64,000 nt of DNA. Source: Anaerobacillus alkaliphilus. GTDB taxonomy: Bacteria > Bacillota > Bacilli > Bacillales > Anaerobacillaceae. Under the pieces are notes generated by a model. It searched no databases and was not told the DNA's origin. It saw nothing but the letters and a program-made list of their open reading frames with translations. Below are positions 8,032 through 17,525 of the stretch, one piece after another. The stretch is taken from positions 124,001-188,000 of the forward strand of contig NZ_QOUX01000045.1 of the NCBI RefSeq assembly GCF_004116265.1, in the 5' to 3' direction. Within the stretch, counting starts at the first letter, position 1. Every line of letters starts with the position of its first letter. The position numbers and the translations under genes are program-made.

Positions 8032-9198
8032 ATGATGAAAAAACTATTCGTTATAGCAGTCTTTATTTTCTTTCTTGTACCTACTGTAGCAATGGCAGAA
8101 CCACCACCCCAAGAAAATCTAGTAGAACAACAGCTCTCGCAATTAGGAATAGATGAAATAAGAGAATACTGGGAACAAATCGTTACAGAATATGGCGGTT
8201 TTCTCCCAGAAAATCAAAAAGGCTCATTTTTGGAGTTTGTACGTGGTGAAAAGCAATTTTCGCTAAAAGAATGGTTATTAGGTTTTGTTCGTTATTTTTT
8301 TCATGAACTGATTGTGAATGGCAAGTTATTAGGAACATTAATTTTACTTACTGTATTTAGTATCATCCTACAGAACCTCCAAACAGCGTTTGAGCGAAAT
8401 GCAGTAAGTAAAGTAGCTAACGCGATTGTTTATATGGTGCTATTGATTATTGCTATTAATAGTTTTTATGTAGCTGTTAATTATGCACAATCAGCCATAT
8501 CGTCAATGATAAACTTTATGATTGCCTTATTACCTTTGTTATTAGCGTTACTTGCTTCAATAGGAAGTCTTACGTCTGTAGCTCTATTTCATCCTCTAAT
8601 AATTTTTTTAGTCAATTCAAGTGGTTTACTTATCAAGCATTTTGTACTACCATTGCTTTTTTTATCAGCACTACTTAGTCTAGTAAGCACGTTAACTGAT
8701 CATTATAAAGTCACTAAGCTAGCAAATCTTCTGCGAAATATAAGTGTTGGTACCTTAGGGATTTTTCTAACAATCTTCCTTGGAGTCATTTCTGTTCAAG
8801 GTGCTGTAACAGCAGTCGCTGATGGAATAACGATCCGCACGGCTAAGTTTGTGACAGGAAATTTTGTCCCGGTAGTTGGACGAGTATTTACAGACGCTGC
8901 AGATACCGTCATGGGAGCATCAATTCTATTAAAAAATACTGTTGGAATCGTGGGACTAGCCATTCTTTTACTTATCTGTGCTTTTCCAGCAATTAAAGTT
9001 CTGACTCTAGCTTTGATTTTCAACCTTGCAGCGGCAGTATTGCAACCGCTTGGTGGCGGTGCGATTATAAACAGTTTGTCTATTATTGGAAAAGCAGTCA
9101 TCTTTGTTTTTGCAGCGCTTGCCACAGTTTGTTTAATGTTTTTTCTGGCTATTACAATCATGGTAGCGGCAGGAAACTTATCGTTAATGATGCGATAG
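8032..9198 (+). CDS. spoIIIAE: stage III sporulation protein AE
   Basis: The 388-residue polytopic membrane protein has an N-terminal signal-like segment (MMKKLFVIAVFIFFLVPTVA, cleavage possible after AMA-E), an extracytoplasmic stretch, then about seven hydrophobic helices. SpoIIIAE is the largest membrane component of the SpoIIIA channel. GGGG lies before ATGATG at 8032, and ATG 8035 is an alternative. The intergenic space that follows (91 bp) contains a palindromic repeat, unlike the tight spacing elsewhere in this operon. Confidence 0.93.
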   Translation: MMKKLFVIAVFIFFLVPTVAMAEPPPQENLVEQQLSQLGIDEIREYWEQIVTEYGGFLPENQKGSFLEFVRGEKQFSLKEWLLGFVRYFFHELIVNGKLLGTLILLTVFSIILQNLQTAFERNAVSKVANAIVYMVLLIIAINSFYVAVNYAQSAISSMINFMIALLPLLLALLASIGSLTSVALFHPLIIFLVNSSGLLIKHFVLPLLFLSALLSLVSTLTDHYKVTKLANLLRNISVGTLGIFLTIFLGVISVQGAVTAVADGITIRTAKFVTGNFVPVVGRVFTDAADTVMGASILLKNTVGIVGLAILLLICAFPAIKVLTLALIFNLAAAVLQPLGGGAIINSLSIIGKAVIFVFAALATVCLMFFLAITIMVAAGNLSLMMR

Positions 9199-9199
9199 C

Positions 9200-9271
9200 A
9201 ATTAAGAATTACGAATTAAGAATTATGAATTAAGATCCTAATTAATACTTACATTCTATATTCTACATTTA
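9200..9271. repeat. ATTCTACATT-type palindromic spacer, copy 1
   Basis: AATTAAGAATT-type repeats (9200-9235) are followed by TTACATTCTATATTCTACATTT (9250-9271, also reading as inverted AATGTAGAAT). It ends just before the GGGGGAGG ribosome site of spoIIIAF. Similar spacers precede oapA and bkdAA. Confidence 0.6.
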
Positions 9272-9289
9272 AGAAAGGGGGAGGAAACG

Positions 9290-9931
9290 ATGCAATTTTT
9301 AACAGAGTGGATAAGTAACATTATCTTATTAATTCTTTTAGCAACCATCCTAGAACTCCTCCTACCTAATTCTAGTTTGCAAAGATATGTAAAGATGGTT
9401 GTAGGTTTGTTATTACTAGTTATTATCTTAACTCCTCTTTTCTCGATTTTTTCAAAAGATGTTGATAGTTGGGTGTCTTCAATAGGTTTAACAAATCAAA
9501 TTCAGGAAGAAGCACTACAAAATTCAGTAGAATTTAAGAAAAGAGAAATACAACGCGCACAACTTGCATATATTTCAGAACAGGTGGCTGTCCAACTGAA
9601 GAGACAAGTTGAAGAGGAGTTGGTTCATAGGTTTGATAAGGAAGTGGTAGATGTACATGTATACCTAGATGACTTTTTACAAGAAGAAGATTATTTAAAT
9701 AGTATTTCGAAAGTTTCCATTCACCTAAGAGGTAAAAAGAGTGAAGAAGAAAATGAAAATGGAAGTATTCCCACCGTTGCACTTGTAAGCATAGATACTT
9801 CGAGACAAGTTGAACCAGTGATAGAAACCACCGTCGGCAAACAAGAAATTATTAAATACTTAGCAACCACTTGGCCAGTACCACAAAATAAAATTGAAGT
9901 TTTCATGGAAGGAGGGAGTGTAGATCAATGA
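9290..9931 (+). CDS. spoIIIAF: stage III sporulation protein AF
   Basis: The 213-residue protein has two N-terminal transmembrane helices (about 8-24 and 33-52) and a soluble C-terminal domain with a ring-building-motif-like fold in the family. AAGGGGGAGG lies before ATG 9290. It overlaps spoIIIAG by 4 bp (ATGA). It belongs to the channel assembly that keeps the forespore active after engulfment. Confidence 0.92.
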   Translation: MQFLTEWISNIILLILLATILELLLPNSSLQRYVKMVVGLLLLVIILTPLFSIFSKDVDSWVSSIGLTNQIQEEALQNSVEFKKREIQRAQLAYISEQVAVQLKRQVEEELVHRFDKEVVDVHVYLDDFLQEEDYLNSISKVSIHLRGKKSEEENENGSIPTVALVSIDTSRQVEPVIETTVGKQEIIKYLATTWPVPQNKIEVFMEGGSVDQ

Positions 9932-10596
9932 CAAAAAACGATTCAGATGGGAAATGGTTCAAGAAACTAATGGTAAGTAACAAAGGTGAAAAGAAAAAAA
10001 GAAGTAGTCCTCTTCAATACTTAGCCATCGTCATGTGTGTTGGTCTTGCGCTAATGATTTTTAGTAACTTTTCAAAGTCTAGTAATTTACAGGAGAGTGT
10101 TCCGGTTTTTAAGGAAGATACAAAGGATACTAGCGATGCAGTTCCGGTCTTCACAGGAAAAAGCTCAGGTGATGGACCGAAGACCATGCAAGACTATGAA
10201 TATACTTATGAAAAACAACTTAGAGAAACATTAGAACAAATAGTTGGTGTTTCTGATGTTACTGTCATGATAAATTTAGCAGAAACTGAAACCCAAGTCT
10301 TTGAAAGAAACAAAAGTACAAAAGAACAAAAAACTGATGAAACTGATCGCGAAGGTGGCAAGCGAAAGGTGGAGGATCTAACTAGAGAGGATGAAGTTGT
10401 CATCATCCGAACTGGTGATAAAGAGGAGCCACTAGTATCAAGAGTAGAGAAACCTGCAATTAGAGGTGTTCTTGTTGTGGCAAATGGAGTTGAAAATATT
10501 CAAGTGAAAACATGGGTAGTAGAAGCTGTAAGTAGAGTACTAGATGTACCTTCACATAGAGTTTCAGTATTACCTAAGAAAACAAAGGGGGATTAA
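9928..10596 (+). CDS. spoIIIAG: stage III sporulation protein AG
   Basis: The 222-residue protein has one membrane helix (about 31-48) and a long extracytoplasmic part. That part carries the ring-building motif (YEKQLRETLEQIVGVSDVTVMINL, given here as region 90-115) interrupted by a charged insert (KRKVEDLTREDEVV), as in SpoIIIAG of B. subtilis, which forms a 30-mer ring. It starts at ATG 9928 inside the spoIIIAF stop and is followed by spoIIIAH after 3 bp. Confidence 0.93.
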   Translation: MTKNDSDGKWFKKLMVSNKGEKKKRSSPLQYLAIVMCVGLALMIFSNFSKSSNLQESVPVFKEDTKDTSDAVPVFTGKSSGDGPKTMQDYEYTYEKQLRETLEQIVGVSDVTVMINLAETETQVFERNKSTKEQKTDETDREGGKRKVEDLTREDEVVIIRTGDKEEPLVSRVEKPAIRGVLVVANGVENIQVKTWVVEAVSRVLDVPSHRVSVLPKKTKGD

Positions 10597-10599
10597 AAA

Positions 10600-11169
10600 A
10601 TGGTATTAAAAAGACAAACTGTATGGTTATTAACAATGCTAAGCTTAATTATTGTATTATCGGTGTATTACATTACATCTCCAATTCCAACAGACCAATT
10701 AGCGTATGTAGGCGAAGAGGCAGAGCAAAATGGTAGTAATTTCGTTGAATTTGAAGAAGTAACTGGGGAAGAGCTAGACGAAATGTTTGACGACAAAATC
10801 TTAACTAGCTTTACAAACGATGAAGTTTTCAATTCTATTCGCTTAGAAAGACAAATTGCTAGAGATCGTTTAAGTGAAGATTATGTAGCTGTTATTGCTT
10901 CAGTTGATGCTTCTGCAGATGTTCAAAGTAGAGCATTAGATAACATTGAAAGCCTAAGAGTATTAGCTCAAAAAGAAGAAATGCTTGAAACTTTAATTAA
11001 AACTAAAGGCTATGAAGACGTGTTGGTAATTGCTGAAGGTGATGAAGTGAAAATTATTGTCAAAGCTAATGAATTATCTAGAGAAGATGCTGTAAAAATT
11101 AACTTAATGGCTCGTGAACAACTAGGAATGGAAAAAATCGCAGTTGCTTTTCAACCAACAAATAAATAA
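10600..11169 (+). CDS. spoIIIAH: stage III sporulation protein AH
   Basis: The 189-residue protein has an N-terminal membrane anchor (about 7-24), an acidic linker and a C-terminal domain of the YscJ/FliF type (EMLETLIKTKGYEDVLVIAEGD region). SpoIIIAH binds SpoIIQ of the forespore across the intermembrane space. AAGGGGG lies before ATG 10600. It is the last gene of the operon, followed by a strong terminator. SpoIIQ itself is not in the window. Confidence 0.95.
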   Translation: MVLKRQTVWLLTMLSLIIVLSVYYITSPIPTDQLAYVGEEAEQNGSNFVEFEEVTGEELDEMFDDKILTSFTNDEVFNSIRLERQIARDRLSEDYVAVIASVDASADVQSRALDNIESLRVLAQKEEMLETLIKTKGYEDVLVIAEGDEVKIIVKANELSREDAVKINLMAREQLGMEKIAVAFQPTNK

Positions 11170-11177
11170 TTTAGGGG

Positions 11178-11206
11178 AGGCTGGTCAATTTAGACCAGCC
11201 TTTTTA
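11178..11206 (+). terminator. terminator of the spoIIIA operon
   Basis: AGGCTGGTC and GACCAGCCT form a perfect 9-bp stem with loop AATTTA, followed by TTTTT. Confidence 0.9.
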
Positions 11207-11353
11207 CTTATAATAAGAGAGTTTTTTGGAAATTGCTATTATGAGGTGCAATTCCTATATATTAGTGGTATAATACCTCCTTGGTAAAGTAAAGGTAATT
11301 TAGTAATTTTTACATGGATTACTAAGTTTAATATTTGTAAGGGAGAGATCATC

Positions 11354-11701
11354 ATGCAATGGACGGACTTAACAGAAGGTGCAAAAGCAGTACTAGAACA
11401 AACCAGAAACATGAAAAATGACCAAATTCAAATTGTAGAGTTTGAAGTAGGATTCCAACAACAAATTGAAACAGATGACAATGACGGCTACAATGTTTCC
11501 ATTCAGGAAGAAGACTATCAGTCACTTAAGAAGTATACACAGGAAAATGAGTATGGTGATAAGTTTCATATGGCGAGAAATAAAAATATTGTAAAAATCA
11601 TCTTGTTAGAAAATGGAAAAATCCCTGATAACCTTTCAGAATTTCCTGTGTTTAAACAATATAAAAATGATGTTGTTCAGCCAGTGACAGAAGAAGAATA
11701 A
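11354..11701 (+). CDS. hypothetical protein, 115 residues, acidic
   Basis: I do not recognise this gene. It encodes a soluble, acidic protein without signal peptide or membrane segment, ending PVTEEE. The frame is supported by GGGAGAG 9 bp before ATG 11354 and a terminator directly after the stop. A hairpin (TTTAGTAAT with ATTACTAAG, about 11296-11330) lies in the leader between a TATAAT (11269-11274) and the ribosome site. It sits alone between the spoIIIA and acc operons and is probably monocistronic. Confidence 0.7.
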   Translation: MQWTDLTEGAKAVLEQTRNMKNDQIQIVEFEVGFQQQIETDDNDGYNVSIQEEDYQSLKKYTQENEYGDKFHMARNKNIVKIILLENGKIPDNLSEFPVFKQYKNDVVQPVTEEE

Positions 11702-11705
11702 AAGA

Positions 11706-11745
11706 GAAAGGTGTCCCTTATGATTAGTAAGGACGCCTTTTTTTG
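11706..11745 (+). terminator. terminator after the 115-residue hypothetical gene
   Basis: AAAGGTGTCCCTTA pairs imperfectly with TAAGGACGCCTTT around a TGATTAG loop. Seven T follow. Confidence 0.75.
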
Positions 11746-11772
11746 TTGAAACAATTCCTCGTCTTAATAATT

Positions 11773-11921
11773 GGCTGATATTTTCATCTAGGTACTTTTC
11801 GGATATTTTCAGGATATTTTTAGGATAAAAAAGCAACAGTTTTTTTGTGCGACGGTAACCGCAGGAGCAATGTTTTTTTGTGCGACGAGTAACCGCAGGA
11901 GCAATGTTTACGAAAAGAGCC
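11773..11921 (+). mobile_element. MITE-like element, copy B (149 bp, short form)
   Basis: The right half matches copies A and D: AAAAAAGCAACAG, then two copies of the GTGCGACG...CGCAGGAGCAATG unit, then ACGAAAAGAGCC. The left end is GGCTGATATTTTC, which corresponds to an internal GGCTGATA in the long copies. Perfect 8-bp repeats TAATAATT flank exactly these ends (11765-11772 and 11922-11929). It may be a short variant using an internal end. Alternatively it is a truncated copy with a chance match, since the bases before it still resemble the long form weakly. Confidence 0.7.
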
Positions 11922-12005
11922 TAATAATTAGAAAAAAAACTTTAAAAATGTTTAAATTTAAGGTAGCATTAAAGTTAGTACTTAGTCATAAGACAAAGTA
12001 AAACA

Positions 12006-12034
12006 TTGTTATTGTATGTAGGACAGAGTATAAA
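12006..12034 (+). promoter_or_regulatory. promoter of accBC
   Basis: TTGTTA (12006-12011) and TATAAA (12029-12034) are 17 bp apart, about 50 bp upstream of accB. The rest of the 382-bp gap before accB is a terminator and MITE copy B. Confidence 0.5.
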
Positions 12035-12083
12035 ATAAAGTTGAAAAAGAAAAGATTGAATAATAATGAGGAGTGACAAAACT

Positions 12084-12581
12084 ATGTTAAAAATTCAGGA
12101 AATACGTGAGTTAATAAAAGCGATTGATCAATCAAGTATAGAAGAGTTTAAATATGAAGTAGATGGCACAAAAATAACGTTAAGAAAAGAGCGTAAATTT
12201 GCAGAAGTAGTGCAGCAACCAGTCGTACATCAAGCTCCTGCGTTGATACCTCAAACACAAGTGCCACCTACAGTCCAAACACAAGTTGAGAAAGCAGTAG
12301 AGGAAGTAAAGCAAGAGGTAGCTGTAAAGTCAACAGCTAACTTATATAAAATAACCTCTCCGATGGTTGGAACTTTTTACGCGGCTCCGTCACCAGATTC
12401 GCCCTCATATGTGAAGGTAGGAGATAAGGTAAAAGCTGACTCGGTTGTTTGCATTGTTGAAGCAATGAAGTTAATGAATGAAATAGAAGCAGAAGTAAAA
12501 GGTGAAATTGTTGAAATTCTTGTTGAAAATGGACAACTAGTGGAGTATGGTCAAGAGCTATTTTTAGTGAAAGCGGAATAG
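12084..12581 (+). CDS. accB: acetyl-CoA carboxylase biotin carboxyl carrier protein
   Basis: AccB carries the biotin that shuttles CO2 during malonyl-CoA synthesis for fatty acids. The 165-residue protein has an N-terminal helical region, a proline/glutamine-rich linker (about 45-80) and a biotinyl domain with EAMKLMNE, the biotinylated lysine being K129. ATG 12084 is chosen because the upstream in-frame ATG 12066 overlaps the GAGGAG ribosome site and would add residues not seen in the family. It lies 12 bp before accC, as in other Firmicutes. Confidence 0.96.
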   Translation: MLKIQEIRELIKAIDQSSIEEFKYEVDGTKITLRKERKFAEVVQQPVVHQAPALIPQTQVPPTVQTQVEKAVEEVKQEVAVKSTANLYKITSPMVGTFYAAPSPDSPSYVKVGDKVKADSVVCIVEAMKLMNEIEAEVKGEIVEILVENGQLVEYGQELFLVKAE

Positions 12582-12593
12582 GGGAGAAGCTAG

Positions 12594-13946
12594 ATGATTA
12601 AAAAACTATTAATAGCAAATCGAGGAGAAATTGCAGTTCGGATTATTCGTGCCTGCCATGAAATGGGAATTGAGACGGTAAGTGTTTATTCAGAGGCTGA
12701 TAAAGACTCATTACATGTGAGACTAGCAGATGAAGCATACTGCATTGGACCTACAGCTTCTGCTAAAAGTTATTTAAATTTTACAAACATCATGAGTGTT
12801 GCAACACTAACAAATGTAGACGCAATACATCCAGGTTATGGTTTTCTAGCAGAAAATGCTGACTTCGCGGAGATATGTAATGAATGTAATATCACGTTTG
12901 TTGGCCCTAGTCCACAAGCGATTAGTAAAATGGGGACTAAGGACGTTGCAAGAGAAACGATGAAGCTAGCAGGTGTCCCGATTGTGCCAGGTTCTAATGG
13001 TATCATTAAGGATATTGACGATGCCATTGCGATTGCAGAGCAAATTACATATCCGGTAATCATTAAAGCTACCGCGGGTGGTGGTGGCAAGGGAATACGT
13101 GTTGCAAGAAGTCAAGATGAGCTAATAAAAGGAGTATCCATTACACAGCAAGAAGCACAAACAGCATTTGGGAATCCTGGTGTTTATATTGAAAAATACA
13201 TTGAGGATTTCCGTCATGTTGAAATCCAAGTGTTAGCGGATAATCATGGGAATGTCGTTCATTTAGGAGAAAGAGATTGTAGTATTCAGCGACGTCTTCA
13301 AAAACTATTAGAGGAAACACCCTCGCCTGCAATAACAGAGGCGAAACGACAGGAAATGGGTGATGCTGCTGTAGCTGCTGCTAAAGCAGTTGGCTATTCA
13401 GGGGCTGGTACAGTAGAATTTATCTTTGATCATAATACGGGTGACTTTTATTTCATGGAAATGAATACTAGAATTCAAGTAGAGCATCCTGTAACTGAGA
13501 TGGTAACAGGGATAGATTTAATAAAACAGCAGATTAAGGTAGCTGATGGGGAAGAGTTGAGCTTTACTCAAGATGAAATTACTTTCAGTGGTTGGTCTAT
13601 TGAATGTAGGATTAATGCTGAAAACCCAGATAAAAACTTTATGCCCTCCCCAGGTAGAATTACTATGTACTTGCCTCCTGGAGGTTTAGGTGTTAGGGTA
13701 GATTCAGCCGCTTATCCAGGTTACGTTATACCTCCGTTTTATGACTCAATGATTGCAAAAGTAATTACGTATGGGGCTACGAGAGCAGAGGCAATTGCAA
13801 CAATGAAGAGAGCTTTAAATGAATTCGTTATTGAAGGAATTGATACGACGATCCCGTTCCACTTGAGACTACTAGATAATGAAACATTTGTAAGTGGGAA
13901 CTTCAATACGAAGTTTTTAGAGCTTCATAATTTAAATAGTAAATAA
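12594..13946 (+). CDS. accC: acetyl-CoA carboxylase biotin carboxylase subunit
   Basis: AccC carboxylates biotin on AccB with ATP and bicarbonate. The 450-residue protein is family length. It opens with [19 protein letters not shown], has the ATP-grasp glycine loop [12 protein letters not shown] near residue 160, and [14 protein letters not shown] near residues 288-301 with catalytic Glu and Arg residues. GGGAG lies before ATG 12594. The carboxyltransferase subunits accA and accD are not here, which is normal. Confidence 0.97.
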   Translation: MIKKLLIANRGEIAVRIIRACHEMGIETVSVYSEADKDSLHVRLADEAYCIGPTASAKSYLNFTNIMSVATLTNVDAIHPGYGFLAENADFAEICNECNITFVGPSPQAISKMGTKDVARETMKLAGVPIVPGSNGIIKDIDDAIAIAEQITYPVIIKATAGGGGKGIRVARSQDELIKGVSITQQEAQTAFGNPGVYIEKYIEDFRHVEIQVLADNHGNVVHLGERDCSIQRRLQKLLEETPSPAITEAKRQEMGDAAVAAAKAVGYSGAGTVEFIFDHNTGDFYFMEMNTRIQVEHPVTEMVTGIDLIKQQIKVADGEELSFTQDEITFSGWSIECRINAENPDKNFMPSPGRITMYLPPGGLGVRVDSAAYPGYVIPPFYDSMIAKVITYGATRAEAIATMKRALNEFVIEGIDTTIPFHLRLLDNETFVSGNFNTKFLELHNLNSK

Positions 13947-13998
13947 TAAATGGTAAAATTGGTTAAGAGTAATTGGACTATCCTTAGGAGGTTAAGAA

Positions 13999-14406
13999 AT
14001 GACTGAAAAAAATCATGTGATTGACATGGAAGAGCAATATGCAAAACTAGGAAAAGTAGAAATCTCTCCAGAGGTAATTGAAGTTATTACAGGTTTAGCT
14101 GCAGCTGAAGTTGAGGGTGTAGCTACAATGAGAGGAAACTTTGCAACGGGTGTGGCTGAAAAGCTTGGAAGAAAAAGCCATGGTAAAGGTGTAAAAGTAG
14201 ATCTAGGTCAAGACGGTATTTCTGTAGATGTATATGTTGTGATAAATTACGGTGTCTCAATTCCTGATGTGGCAAAGAAGGTTCAGGATAATATACATCA
14301 AACATTAAGGACGATGACAGCAATCGATCTAAATGCCATCAATGTTCACGTTGTGGGAATTCAACTTGAAACTCAACAAGTAGTTGTTGAAACAGCTCAA
14401 GATTAA
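13999..14406 (+). CDS. yqhY: Asp23/Gls24 family envelope stress protein YqhY
   Basis: The 135-residue protein carries the Asp23/Gls24 domain: VEISPEVIEVITGLAAAEVEGVATM, cited here as region 16-40, then KGVKVDLGQDGISVDVYVVI and PDVAKKVQDNIHQTL. In B. subtilis YqhY is encoded downstream of accBC and affects acetyl-CoA carboxylase activity, and the same order is kept here. AGGAGG lies before ATG 13999. A terminator follows, so accB-accC-yqhY probably form one transcription unit. Confidence 0.92.
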   Translation: MTEKNHVIDMEEQYAKLGKVEISPEVIEVITGLAAAEVEGVATMRGNFATGVAEKLGRKSHGKGVKVDLGQDGISVDVYVVINYGVSIPDVAKKVQDNIHQTLRTMTAIDLNAINVHVVGIQLETQQVVVETAQD

Positions 14407-14417
14407 AAAATGATGAG

Positions 14418-14460
14418 GATGACTCTAGGAGGATGTAAACCCTTTCTAAAGTCGTCTTTT
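14418..14460 (+). terminator. terminator after yqhY
   Basis: GATGACTCTAG (14418-14428) pairs with CTAAAGTCGTC (14446-14456), with one mismatch and a 17-base loop. TTTTATTTTT follows. Confidence 0.6.
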
Positions 14461-14566
14461 ATTTTTGCCGATTGTAGTTTTGATATGTTCTAAATTGTCC
14501 ATGATAAATTTAGAACGTTTTTTAAATACTAATAACAACTGAGTTCTGTAATCGTGGACAAGAATA

Positions 14567-14575
14567 TGATATGAT
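14567..14575 (+). promoter_or_regulatory. extended -10 promoter of nusB
   Basis: TGATATGAT is an extended -10 (TGnTATGAT) with only a weak -35 upstream (TGTAAT). It lies 49 bp before nusB and after the yqhY terminator. Confidence 0.4.
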
Positions 14576-14623
14576 CAAGTTTAGAAAAATGGTATTAATG
14601 TAGTAAAAAGGAGAATTTTACAT

Positions 14624-15019
14624 ATGAAAAGACGTCTTGCTAGGATAAAAGCTGTTCAATCGCTATTTCAAGTGGATATGAGTGGAACAGATAAAGAGGA
14701 AGCAATAAGCAATGTTTTAGAAGAGGATGAAACAAAAGATGCATTTCTAGAAAGGTTAGTCTCAGGTACACTAGAAAATTTAACAGATATTGATGAGGTT
14801 TTTTTGAACCATCTCCAAAATTATAAGTTAGACCGCGTTGGAAATGTAGATAGAGCAGTTATTCGTATGGCTATCTTTGAAATGAAATATTTGGAGGAGA
14901 TCCCAGTTAACGTTTCGATGAATGAAGCAGTTGACGTAGCGAAAAGCTTTGGTGGAGAAGAAAGTGGACGCTTTGTAAATGGTGTTTTATCGAAAGTGGC
15001 AGAAACACTTAGAGTATAA
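14624..15019 (+). CDS. nusB: transcription antitermination factor NusB
   Basis: NusB binds boxA RNA with NusE (S10) in rRNA antitermination. This 131-residue all-helical protein starts [20 protein letters not shown], with the arginine-rich start typical of NusB, and ends with the conserved [29 protein letters not shown] lies before ATG 14624. It is followed by folD, xseA, xseB and ispA, as in B. subtilis. Confidence 0.95.
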   Translation: MKRRLARIKAVQSLFQVDMSGTDKEEAISNVLEEDETKDAFLERLVSGTLENLTDIDEVFLNHLQNYKLDRVGNVDRAVIRMAIFEMKYLEEIPVNVSMNEAVDVAKSFGGEESGRFVNGVLSKVAETLRV

Positions 15020-15065
15020 ATTGGTGTTGCTACCAAAAGGAAAATTAATTAAAGGGGGAAGAACG

Positions 15066-15926
15066 ATGTCAGCAGTCATTATTAGTGGGAAAGATTTAGC
15101 AAAAGAAAAAAGAGAAGCGATGAAGAAAGAAATTGAGGTTTTAGCACAAGAGGGAGTTCAACCAGGTTTAGCGGTAATTCTAGTTGGCGAAGATCCTGCT
15201 AGTCAATCTTATGTTAAAGCTAAGCAAAAAGCTTGCGAAGAAATTGGAATATATTCTGTTCTTCAAAAGTTAGATGCTTCGGTTTCTGAAGCTCAACTAT
15301 TAGACCAAATTCAATCGTTTAATCTTGATCCACTTATTCATGGGATTTTAGTTCAGTTACCACTACCAGCTCATATTTCTGAAAAAGCAGTTATTGAAGC
15401 CATTGATCCCTCAAAGGATGTCGACGGATTTCATCCGATTAGTGTTGGGAAAATGATGATTGGCGAGGACACGTTTTTACCATGTACTCCTTTCGGAATT
15501 GTTGAGATGATTAAATCTCAAGAAATTGAAATAGAAGGAAAACATGTAGTTGTCGTAGGAAGAAGTAACATTGTAGGGAAACCAGTAGGACAACTACTTT
15601 TAAACGAAAATGCTACTGTAACATATTGTCATTCTCGAACGAAAGATATGAAATCTATCACAAAACAGGCGGATATTCTTGTCGTCGCAGTCGGAAAAGC
15701 TAATTTTATTGATGCAAGCTACATGAAAAAAGGCTGTGTTGTTATTGATGTCGGAGTTAATCGTTTGGAAACTGGTAAGCTTGTAGGTGATGTTGTCTTT
15801 GAAGATGCGAAAGAAGTAGCTTCTTACATTACGCCTGTTCCTGGTGGAGTTGGACCAATGACGATTACCATGCTGTTGTTTAATACTGTTCAATCTGCAA
15901 AAAAAACATTAGTAAGTGTTAAGTAA
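15066..15926 (+). CDS. folD: methylenetetrahydrofolate dehydrogenase / cyclohydrolase
   Basis: FolD interconverts 5,10-methylene-, methenyl- and 10-formyl-tetrahydrofolate using NADP. The protein has 286 residues. The signature [18 protein letters not shown] contains the catalytic lysine. [20 protein letters not shown] and the nucleotide-binding [16 protein letters not shown] follow, then [11 protein letters not shown] near the end. The frame is open upstream to 14979, but ATG 15066 with AAAGGGGGAAG gives the conserved start [12 protein letters not shown] and the family length. Confidence 0.97.
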   Translation: MSAVIISGKDLAKEKREAMKKEIEVLAQEGVQPGLAVILVGEDPASQSYVKAKQKACEEIGIYSVLQKLDASVSEAQLLDQIQSFNLDPLIHGILVQLPLPAHISEKAVIEAIDPSKDVDGFHPISVGKMMIGEDTFLPCTPFGIVEMIKSQEIEIEGKHVVVVGRSNIVGKPVGQLLLNENATVTYCHSRTKDMKSITKQADILVVAVGKANFIDASYMKKGCVVIDVGVNRLETGKLVGDVVFEDAKEVASYITPVPGGVGPMTITMLLFNTVQSAKKTLVSVK

Positions 15927-15938
15927 GGAGATGTTTGA

Positions 15939-17282
15939 ATGTCAAATGATCAAATTTTTACGATATCAGGATTAACCAATTATCTTAAGCGAGCATTTGA
16001 CAATGATGAAGTCCTGCAAAATATCTGGTTAAAAGGTGAGATTTCTAATTTCAAGAAACATAGCCGAGGCCATATGTATTTTACAATTAAAGATGATCAA
16101 TCAAGAATTCAAGCGGTTATGTTTGCTGGTAATAACCGCTTTTTAAAGTTTCTTCCTGAAGACGGAATGAACATTATCGTACGAGGTAATATTACAGTCT
16201 ACGAAGCTACAGGCCAATATCAAATCTATGTTAATGAGATGCAACCAGATGGCGTAGGTAACTTATATCTAGCTTTTGAACAATTAAAGAAAAAGCTTGA
16301 ACTTGCAGGATATTTTGATGACCAATATAAAAAAGCTTTGCCAAAAATACCAAGAGAAATTGGTGTCATTACCTCACCAACTGGAGCGGCAGTTCGTGAT
16401 ATTATTACAACTCTAAAAAGACGTTTTCCTATAGCGAAAATCGCATTGTTTCCTGTATTGGTTCAAGGATCTGAGGCGCCCGGTTCAATTGTGAAAGCGA
16501 TTAGACAAGCGAATGAGGTTGAAGGCATTGATGTCTTAATTGTCGGTAGAGGTGGAGGATCGATTGAGGAATTATGGGCATTTAACGAGGAAATTGTGGC
16601 AAAAGCAATCTTTCAATCAAAGATTCCAATTATAAGTGCAGTCGGACATGAAACAGATACGACTATTGCTGATTTCATTGCAGATAAACGAGCAGCAACA
16701 CCAACAGCTGCCGCTGAATTGGCTGTACCTAATTGGGAGGATCTGGCGGAAAAAATTTTGCAACGTAAAATCCGCATTCAAAGAGCAACGTTAAAGAAAA
16801 TCGAAACAGAGCGAAAAAAACTTACAAATTTGCAAAAATCTTATGCATTCCGTTATCCAGAGCAACTTGTGAAACAAAAGGAACAGCAACTTGATCGAAT
16901 ACTGGATGATTTACAGCGGAATTTAAGGCTTTGCATAGAAAGAAAAAGAACCGAATTACATAATCTTGATAAGGATATTCAAAGAAACCACCCAAGAGCT
17001 CTTATTGCAAAAGCTCAAGATCAGCTTAAGAATAACCAAGCGTTGTTAAAGCAACAATTGACATTGATAAAAAAGGAAAAGGAATTTCAGTTTATACAAA
17101 AGCTCACGAAACTAGAGGCTTTGAGCCCGTTAAAAATCATGAATAGGGGTTACAGCCTTTCTTATAAGCAAGATGGAAATTTAATAAAAAGTGTTCATGA
17201 TGTCAATGTGGGCGAAACTTTAAATATTAATTTGCAAGACGGTTCGGTTTTTTGCCAAGTGGATAAAATTGAGGAGAAATGA
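15939..17282 (+). CDS. xseA: exodeoxyribonuclease VII large subunit
   Basis: The 447-residue protein has an N-terminal OB fold for single-stranded DNA ([20 protein letters not shown] within residues 26-46), a catalytic core with [12 protein letters not shown] and [15 protein letters not shown], a long lysine/glutamate-rich coiled coil (about 285-400) and a C-terminal beta segment. With XseB it degrades single-stranded DNA. AAGGAGATG lies before ATG 15939. The xseB ribosome site lies across its stop. Confidence 0.96.
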   Translation: MSNDQIFTISGLTNYLKRAFDNDEVLQNIWLKGEISNFKKHSRGHMYFTIKDDQSRIQAVMFAGNNRFLKFLPEDGMNIIVRGNITVYEATGQYQIYVNEMQPDGVGNLYLAFEQLKKKLELAGYFDDQYKKALPKIPREIGVITSPTGAAVRDIITTLKRRFPIAKIALFPVLVQGSEAPGSIVKAIRQANEVEGIDVLIVGRGGGSIEELWAFNEEIVAKAIFQSKIPIISAVGHETDTTIADFIADKRAATPTAAAELAVPNWEDLAEKILQRKIRIQRATLKKIETERKKLTNLQKSYAFRYPEQLVKQKEQQLDRILDDLQRNLRLCIERKRTELHNLDKDIQRNHPRALIAKAQDQLKNNQALLKQQLTLIKKEKEFQFIQKLTKLEALSPLKIMNRGYSLSYKQDGNLIKSVHDVNVGETLNINLQDGSVFCQVDKIEEK

Positions 17283-17292
17283 GGTGTCAAGT

Positions 17293-17523
17293 ATGAGCGA
17301 TAAAAAAGAGTTAAGCTTTGAAGATGCAATGGAAAAGCTGGAGGAAGTTGTTGCTAAGTTAGAACAAGGAGACGTTCCCCTTGAAGAAGCAATATCAATG
17401 TTTCAGGAAGGAATGACTTTATCGAAGCTTTGTCATGATAAGTTAAAGTCTGTTGAGGATAGCATGGATCGGATTCTACATCAAGACGGGAAGGTTGAAC
17501 ATACAACATTTCAGGAGGAGTAA
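17293..17523 (+). CDS. xseB: exodeoxyribonuclease VII small subunit
   Basis: The 76-residue helical-hairpin protein binds the XseA coiled coil. The pattern [20 protein letters not shown] and [18 protein letters not shown] is the family signature. ATG 17293 is preferred over in-frame TTG 17269, because GAGGTG sits 6 bp before it and [13 protein letters not shown] matches usual starts. The stop TAA is followed after 2 bp by the GTG of ispA. Confidence 0.95.
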   Translation: MSDKKELSFEDAMEKLEEVVAKLEQGDVPLEEAISMFQEGMTLSKLCHDKLKSVEDSMDRILHQDGKVEHTTFQEE

Positions 17524-17525
17524 AC

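Noticed and set aside
11975-11998. FapR-like operator upstream of accB (TTAGTACTTAGTCATAAGAC)
   Set aside because: Only the first half resembles the FapR site; the second half does not complete the inverted repeat.
12066-12083. accB starting at ATG 12066
   Set aside because: This codon is part of the ribosome site of the better start at 12084.
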